Assembly: GCA_029779995.1 (NCBI GenBank)
Contig: JAKOZM010000230.1
Coordinates: 1-10,418, forward strand
Direction of reading: 5' to 3'
DNA: 10,418 nucleotides
From: Actinomycetes bacterium
GTDB lineage: Bacteria > Actinomycetota > Actinomycetes > S36-B12 > UBA10799
Below are positions 6,715 to 10,418 of the stretch, piece by piece; the stretch's first letter is position 1; each line of letters begins with the position of its first letter. The position numbers were made by a program, and so were the translations under genes. The notes beneath the pieces are model-generated. The model had not been told where the DNA came from and did no database searches. It saw only the letters and a program-made list of their open reading frames with translations.

Positions 6715-7302
6715 ATGTCTGAGCAAACGGTCCGGCCCGGCCGACCCCGCAGCACAAGGGCCGACACGGCGATTCTGGCCGCTGCCCGAGAACTCCTTGC
6801 CGAAGGTGGGCTTGGCAATCTGACAGTTGAGGGCACCGCTGCCCGGGCGGGAGTGGCCAAGACGACGATCTACCGCCGGTATCCCACCAAGCTGGACCTC
6901 GCGGTGGGGGCCATCGCCGACCTCGTCGCGGAGCCGCCGCCACCCACTGACACCATCGAAGACCGGACGGCCCAGGGAATCCGCGACTTTCAGGTCTACA
7001 TGGGGGCCCCCGGCTCCCAGGCTGCCTACCTTGCTGTGGCCGCTGCAGCAGCAGCCGATCCGGAGATCCACGATCGCTTCACCAAGACCGTGCTGGCGTC
7101 GATCCGGACCAACATCGAAGAATCGGTGGCGTCCGCGCAGGAACATGGCGAAGCCAGCAACGAACCGCCGGTGGATTTCATCTACGACGTGGCCATGGGA
7201 ACGCTCATCCACCGCCAGATCATCCGCAAGCAGCCGATGAGTCCCGAATTCGCGCAGATGTTCACCAACCTGATGAAGCATCTGTACACGCTGCAGGATT
7301 AG
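6715..7302 (+). CDS. TetR/AcrR-family transcriptional regulator
   Basis: A 195-residue protein of typical TetR length. The N-terminal helix-turn-helix is clear: RADTAILAAARELLAEGGL (15-33), then LTVEGTAARAGVAKTTIYRR (36-55), then YPTKLDLAVGAI, the classic TetR DNA-binding domain. The remainder is helical, and the end (DVAMGTLIHRQIIRKQPMSP followed by EFAQMFTNLMKH) resembles the TetR_C_11-type ligand and dimer domain. Such proteins usually repress a neighbouring gene until a small molecule binds. The effector is unknown. The upstream region holds two inverted repeats that may be its own operators. The PLD-like gene begins 27 nt after its stop on the same strand, so the two are probably one transcript and the PLD gene a likely target. 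The divergent cnoX-like gene is an alternative target. Confidence 0.93.
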   Translation: MSEQTVRPGRPRSTRADTAILAAARELLAEGGLGNLTVEGTAARAGVAKTTIYRRYPTKLDLAVGAIADLVAEPPPPTDTIEDRTAQGIRDFQVYMGAPGSQAAYLAVAAAAAADPEIHDRFTKTVLASIRTNIEESVASAQEHGEASNEPPVDFIYDVAMGTLIHRQIIRKQPMSPEFAQMFTNLMKHLYTLQD

Positions 7303-7329
7303 CCACACCTGTTGGAGTGCCATGCGAGC

Positions 7330-8937
7330 ATGGCACTAATGCGATTCCTCACGGTCTTTCTCATCGCGCTGCTGATCGGCGCCGGGGTGCTGCCTGCGAC
7401 CGCGCTGGGGGGCCAACCGGAGGCGACCTCCTCAGCGTCACCATCCGAATCCGCCTCGCCCAGCCCTTCTCCGACAACGCCGGCCCCTGGCGCGCCTACC
7501 GTGTACCCGGTCTTCAACGACCCGCGCGTGGGGGATCCCGATCCGCGGATCAACGACGAGTTGGTAAACCTCATCGACAGGGTGCCCGAGTCCGGCCAGA
7601 TCTCTGCGGCGCTATTCGTCGTCGCCCCGAATCACGCCGTGGTCGATGCGCTCTTGGCCGCTCGCGCCCGCGGGGTGGCCGTTCGGCTTGTGATCGATTC
7701 CGGTCAGAACCAGGGATCTGTCATCGCCCAGGCTCTGGCCGAGACCATCGCGAGGTTCTCGGCGGTGCTGGGCACGGACCGCTCACAGCCCTCCTACGTG
7801 GTGCAGTGCGTCAATGCCTGCATCTCAAAGATCGCCGGCAGCATCAATCACAACAAGTACGTACTGATGTCGGCATCCGGGGATCTGCGTGACGTGGTCT
7901 TCTCTTCCACCTCCAACATCCGCAGTGACGGCTCTGGCGACGCAGCCTGGAACGCCGCTACCGTCAGTGCCGGCAGCCCTGAGCTGTATGCCAGTTTCAT
8001 GACGTACTTCGGGAACCTCAGCGCGCAGGTAACCGTGCCCGGCAATGACTACAACGCCGTCCAGCCGCCCACGGCGGTGAGCATCTGGCGGCCCTACTAC
8101 TTCCCGCGCACCGACGGCATCGACTCGGTCTCGCAGACGCTGATGGGTGTGGACTGCTCGCTCACGCCTACCCGCATCGACGTGATGGCGTCCTTCTTCA
8201 ACCGTGTGAAGGTGCGCAACCGACTCAATGAGATGGCAGCGGCCGGGTGCTCTGTGCGCGTGATCGCACGCACTGACAGCATCACGCGAGCCTTCTGCGA
8301 TTCCCTTGTGGCGCCTGTCCAGGTGCGGATCGCCGACAAGCCTTCACAGCGCGCTGTCGGCATCCACGGAAAGTACATCACCATCGCGGGTGGCTTCGAA
8401 GGAGCCGATCGGCGCATCGTGTGGATGGGCAGTGAGAACCTGACCGGAAACGCATTACGGCGTAACGATGAGACGTTCCTGATGATCGAGGACACCCCGG
8501 TGCATGACGCCTTCGCGGGCAACTTCGCCAGGATCTGGGACGATCCGTCGCTGACCACGGGCTGCGACCGCGCCAACGGTGTGAGCAACGAGCAGATCGA
8601 GCAGGACGCAAACCAGGAGACGACTCCACTGATCAAGGAGCAGCAGAGCGTCAAGCGGGGACTGCCTCGTCGCTTGACCAAACGCAGCGCCATCAAAGCG
8701 GTTCGCACGGTGCAGGGGCAGCCACTGATGACCACTGCGACCTGCCGGGTCAAGGGCACCCGCCAGAAGTTCAAGGCCCGTGCGGCCTGCACGGTGAAAC
8801 GACCGAAGACGACTCCGACCGTCGTTCTGACCGTGGCGAAGAAACGGGTGCTACGCGTTCGTCTGCGCCAGACAGCGCCCGGTTCAGCAACCCTGGAGCC
8901 GTTCGCCCGGTCGGCCAGGTACTCCTACCGCCGCTAG
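7330..8937 (+). CDS. Secreted phospholipase D-like protein with basic C-terminal domain (paralogue 1)
   Basis: A 535-residue exported protein of the PLD superfamily. An N-terminal signal (MRFLTVFLIALLIGAGVLPA, 4-23) is followed by a Ser/Pro-rich linker (32-56). Two PLD half-sites follow: HNK (174-176) with STSN (193-196), and HGK (346-348) with GSEN (367-370). The Asp expected 5 residues after each Lys is absent (Ser181 and Ala353). Eight cysteines remain after the signal (160, 164, 276, 307, 323, 412, 472, 487), compatible with disulfides outside the cell. Residues about 440-535 are rich in Lys/Arg and not recognised. The substrate could be a phospholipid or a nucleic acid; the family contains both. 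The ATG at 7330 has GGAG 12 nt upstream. The ATG at 7339 is an alternative, and the TTG at 7312 leaves no plausible ribosome site. The gene follows tetR by 27 nt, so TetR control is likely. Confidence 0.88.
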   Translation: MALMRFLTVFLIALLIGAGVLPATALGGQPEATSSASPSESASPSPSPTTPAPGAPTVYPVFNDPRVGDPDPRINDELVNLIDRVPESGQISAALFVVAPNHAVVDALLAARARGVAVRLVIDSGQNQGSVIAQALAETIARFSAVLGTDRSQPSYVVQCVNACISKIAGSINHNKYVLMSASGDLRDVVFSSTSNIRSDGSGDAAWNAATVSAGSPELYASFMTYFGNLSAQVTVPGNDYNAVQPPTAVSIWRPYYFPRTDGIDSVSQTLMGVDCSLTPTRIDVMASFFNRVKVRNRLNEMAAAGCSVRVIARTDSITRAFCDSLVAPVQVRIADKPSQRAVGIHGKYITIAGGFEGADRRIVWMGSENLTGNALRRNDETFLMIEDTPVHDAFAGNFARIWDDPSLTTGCDRANGVSNEQIEQDANQETTPLIKEQQSVKRGLPRRLTKRSAIKAVRTVQGQPLMTTATCRVKGTRQKFKARAACTVKRPKTTPTVVLTVAKKRVLRVRLRQTAPGSATLEPFARSARYSYRR

Positions 8938-8946
8938 GCTCACACC

Positions 8947-8976
8947 CTGCTCTTACCGTCCTGCAGATCTGCTCTT
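8947..8976 (+). repeat. Direct repeat CTGCTCTT x2 upstream of the PepSY gene
   Basis: CTGCTCTT occurs at 8947-8954 and again at 8969-8976. Start-to-start spacing is 22 bp, about two helical turns. A 10-bp palindrome GCAGATCTGC (8963-8972) overlaps the second copy. The element lies just upstream of the candidate -10 at 8994-8999 and could be an activator site. Confidence 0.3.
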
Positions 8977-8993
8977 GGCCCACGGGCACATCG

Positions 8994-8999
8994 TGTAAT
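8994..8999 (+). promoter_or_regulatory. Candidate -10 of the PepSY repeat gene
   Basis: TGTAAT matches TATAAT at five of six positions and lies 25 nt before the ATG. No good -35 is found at 16-18 nt, which fits dependence on an activator at the upstream direct repeat. Inferred by eye. Confidence 0.35.
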
Positions 9000-9012
9000 C
9001 ACACAAGCTCGC

Positions 9013-9020
9013 AGGAGGAG
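9013..9020 (+). promoter_or_regulatory. Strong ribosome binding site of the PepSY gene
   Basis: AGGAGGAG ends 4 nt before the ATG at 9025. It is the best Shine-Dalgarno match in the window and fixes this start. It suggests high translation compared with the neighbours. Confidence 0.75.
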
Positions 9021-9024
9021 AACA

Positions 9025-9657
9025 ATGAACAAGAAACTGTGGACGGCCGTCGGGATCGGCGCTGGCGTGGGCGCCCTGTCGATGGGTGCGATCACCTTTG
9101 CCAGTGCTGAGAACACGACGCCGAGTCCGAATAGCACCAGCCAGAGCCAGCACATGCCGATGCGGGGCATGAACGAAACCCCCCTCACCGGCGCCGACGC
9201 CGACAAAACCACCGCCGCCGCCCAAGCCGAGATCCCCAACGGCACCGTCCTACGCGTCGAGACCGACGCCGACGGCACCTACGAAGCCCACGTCCGCAAA
9301 GCCGACGGCACCGAGGTCGAAGTCAAGATGGACACAGACTTCAACGTCACCAGCGTCGAGGAATTCACCGGGCACAAAGGCCGCGGCGGACCCGGCATGA
9401 ACGAAACCCCCCTCACCGGCGCCGACGCCGACAAAGCCACCGCCGCCGCCCAGGCCGAGATCCCCGACGGCACCGTCCTACGCGTCGAGACCGACGCCGA
9501 CGGCACCTACGAAGCCCACGTCCGCAAAGCCGACGGCACCGAGGTCGAAGTCAAAATGGACAAGGACTTCAACGTCACCAGCGTCGAGGAGCACGGCTTC
9601 GGACACCGGGGCGTCATGGACTCCGCCCCGACCGACACGTCGGCCACTAGCGCCTGA
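9025..9657 (+). CDS. Secreted protein with two near-identical PepSY-like repeats
   Basis: A 210-residue acidic protein. An N-terminal signal (MNKKLWTAVGIGAGVGALSM onward, cleavage probably after ASA at about 26-28) is followed by a Ser/Thr-rich spacer (31-47). Two repeats follow at residues 48-113 and 124-189, with a 76-residue period. They differ at only three positions: T/A at 62/138, N/D at 72/148 and T/K at 104/180. Each repeat has an Ala-rich helix then beta strands (GTVLRVETDADGTYEAHV, then ADGTEVEVKMD), the PepSY pattern found in exported actinobacterial proteins. PepSY domains are thought to bind or inhibit partner proteins such as peptidases, but the role here is unknown. There is no lipobox Cys, so it is probably released or wall-retained. 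It lies between two PLD genes, with its own promoter and a hairpin after the stop. The repeat DNA has codon use unlike the first 47 codons. Confidence 0.82.
   Translation: MNKKLWTAVGIGAGVGALSMGAITFASAENTTPSPNSTSQSQHMPMRGMNETPLTGADADKTTAAAQAEIPNGTVLRVETDADGTYEAHVRKADGTEVEVKMDTDFNVTSVEEFTGHKGRGGPGMNETPLTGADADKATAAAQAEIPDGTVLRVETDADGTYEAHVRKADGTEVEVKMDKDFNVTSVEEHGFGHRGVMDSAPTDTSATSA
9166..9362 (+). repeat. Intragenic tandem repeat, unit 1 (197 bp)
   Basis: This block aligns without gaps to 9394-9590 with 6 mismatches in 197 bp (about 97 percent identity) and a period of 228 bp. Four mismatches change amino acids (three residues) and two are silent. It encodes the first PepSY-like module. Confidence 0.95.
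9394..9590 (+). repeat. Intragenic tandem repeat, unit 2 (197 bp)
   Basis: Second copy of the module. A 31-bp linker (9363-9393, encoding FTGHKGRGGP) separates the copies and has no counterpart before unit 1. Silent sites are almost unchanged, which indicates recent duplication or ongoing gene conversion. Confidence 0.95.
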
Positions 9658-9677
9658 TTTCGCACTTCCCCACCCTT

Positions 9678-9722
9678 CCACCACAGTCACTTCGAGTCCC
9701 TCGCTCGGAGCGACTGCGGTGG
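9678..9722 (+). terminator. Long stem-loop downstream of the PepSY gene
   Basis: The arms 9678-9696 and 9704-9722 (19 nt each) surround a 7-nt loop. Sixteen pairs are Watson-Crick, one is G-T (9692/9708) and two are A-C (9683/9717, 9689/9711). The stem starts 20 nt after the PepSY stop, and GGGTTT follows soon after. Best read as the terminator of the PepSY gene, isolating it from the downstream PLD gene. Confidence 0.55.
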
Positions 9723-9801
9723 CCGGGTTTCGTGTGCTCTGCGCCACAATTCGCCGGAAGGCCGCCGGGCCGCTCGGTACGTGTGTGAGAAACTTGCCAG
9801 G

Positions 9802-10418
9802 ATGCGACGGATGGCAACTGTGTTGGCGGTCAGTGCCGCCCTGTTCGGCGTGCTCTCCTCGGTATCGGCACAGGCGGGCCCACCCCCGGTGGATCCCACT
9901 GCCAGTCCAAGCCCATTGCCATCGACGTCAGTCTCTGCAAGCCCCGTGCCGACACCGCTTCCGACCCAGGAGCAGATGCGCACCGGCGAGGAGACCGTCT
10001 TCAACTACCCCGTTCCTGGCACCCCTGATCTCACTATCTCCAACCGCTTGGTCGACCTGATCGACGAAACTCCGCAGGGCGAGAGCATTGAGGTTTCGTA
10101 CTTCGTGGCCCAGGCCGGTCATCCCGTCATCGACGCGTTGCTGCGTGCCTACAGTCGCGGCGTGCGGGTGCGGGTGGTTCTCGACAGCGGGGATGGGCAG
10201 GGGCCCAAGAAGAACGCCGCCATCGATGATGCCTACGCCCGGCTGGCCGAGACTTTGGGCACCTCGGCCACGGCGCAGTGCAACAGATCGTGTATCACCG
10301 ATGAGCCGGACAGCATCAATCACAACAAGTTCGCCACCTTCTCCCGGACCGGCAACGCTGTGCACGTCGTGTTCCAAAGCACCAGCAACTTGCGCCCCGA
10401 TGGCAGTGGCGACAGCGC
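9802..10418 (+). CDS. Secreted phospholipase D-like protein (paralogue 2), 3' end outside the window
   Basis: The frame is open from the ATG at 9802 to the window edge: 205 codons, incomplete. An N-terminal signal (MRRMATVLAVSAALFGVLSS, cleavage probably after AQA at residue 25) is followed by a Ser/Pro-rich linker (30-56) and the first PLD half-domain. Landmarks sit at the same residue numbers as in paralogue 1: C160 and C164, HNK at 174-176, STSN at 193-196, and RxDGSGD around 198-204. The position of the usual HKD Asp is Ser181 here too. The second half-site lies outside the window. I chose 9802 because it gives a twin-Arg positive N-region for the signal. The ATG at 9811 has a better-placed AGGA (9799-9802) and is a fair alternative. 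Expression is probably independent of the PepSY gene because of the hairpin between them. The substrate is unknown. Confidence 0.85.
   Translation, partial: MRRMATVLAVSAALFGVLSSVSAQAGPPPVDPTASPSPLPSTSVSASPVPTPLPTQEQMRTGEETVFNYPVPGTPDLTISNRLVDLIDETPQGESIEVSYFVAQAGHPVIDALLRAYSRGVRVRVVLDSGDGQGPKKNAAIDDAYARLAETLGTSATAQCNRSCITDEPDSINHNKFATFSRTGNAVHVVFQSTSNLRPDGSGDS

Noticed and set aside
8455..8457. A TTA leucine codon in PLD paralogue 1, possible bldA-type control
   Set aside because: A single TTA has regulatory meaning mainly in Streptomyces-like bacteria, and nothing here places the organism in that group.
8940..9506. Two minus-strand frames over the PepSY gene that share almost the same start sequence
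   Set aside because: They look related only because they are antisense to the two copies of the tandem repeat. The plus-strand gene has the ribosome site and signal peptide.
9571..9657. The C-terminal tail of the PepSY protein (GHRGVMDSAP) as the remnant of a third repeat start
   Set aside because: The likeness to GHKGRGGPGMNETP is only a few residues and the DNA is not clearly similar. Chance is an adequate explanation.

Overview
The window reads as a piece of a high-GC Gram-positive (Actinomycetota) chromosome. Codon third positions are strongly G/C, GTG and TTG starts occur, and it carries the MurT/GatD pair that amidates lipid II, a CnoX/YbbN-type thioredoxin-TPR protein and secreted proteins with Ser/Pro-rich linkers. 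I cannot name the genus from sequence alone. No rRNA, tRNA, CRISPR array, transposase or phage gene is visible.

Layout. Bases 1-124 hold the last 40 codons of a glycogen branching enzyme (glgB, + strand). After a 211-bp convergent gap with hairpins comes a minus-strand pair: a large SF2 DEAH helicase (336-2891) preceded by a seven-TM TrhA/hemolysin III protein (2947-3588). Divergent from trhA are murT (3682-4941) and gatD (4938-5636), which overlap by ATGA. gatD converges on a minus-strand thioredoxin-fold/TPR gene of the CnoX type (5643-6560). Divergent from that is a TetR-family regulator (6715-7302), followed after 27 bp by a secreted phospholipase D-like protein (7330-8937). Next are a secreted protein with two almost identical PepSY-like repeats (9025-9657), a long hairpin, and a second PLD paralogue that runs off the right edge (9802-10418, incomplete).

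The left two thirds is mostly housekeeping: glycogen, peptidoglycan amidation, membrane homeostasis and redox chaperone. The less ordinary part is the right third, tetR - PLD - PepSY repeat protein - PLD, which looks like an exported accessory module. Both PLD paralogues keep the HxK pair of the HKD motif, lack its usual Asp, and share a Cys-x3-Cys pair at the same residue numbers. The other unusual protein is the helicase, which appears to carry a membrane hairpin between its motor and an unidentified C-terminal domain.

Regulatory signals are inferred by eye. Three gene starts (trhA, murT, tetR) have a TAnnnT hexamer exactly 7 nt before the start codon, as expected of leaderless actinobacterial promoters. 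A perfect 12-bp palindrome overlaps the trhA hexamer, and two adjacent inverted repeats lie upstream of tetR.
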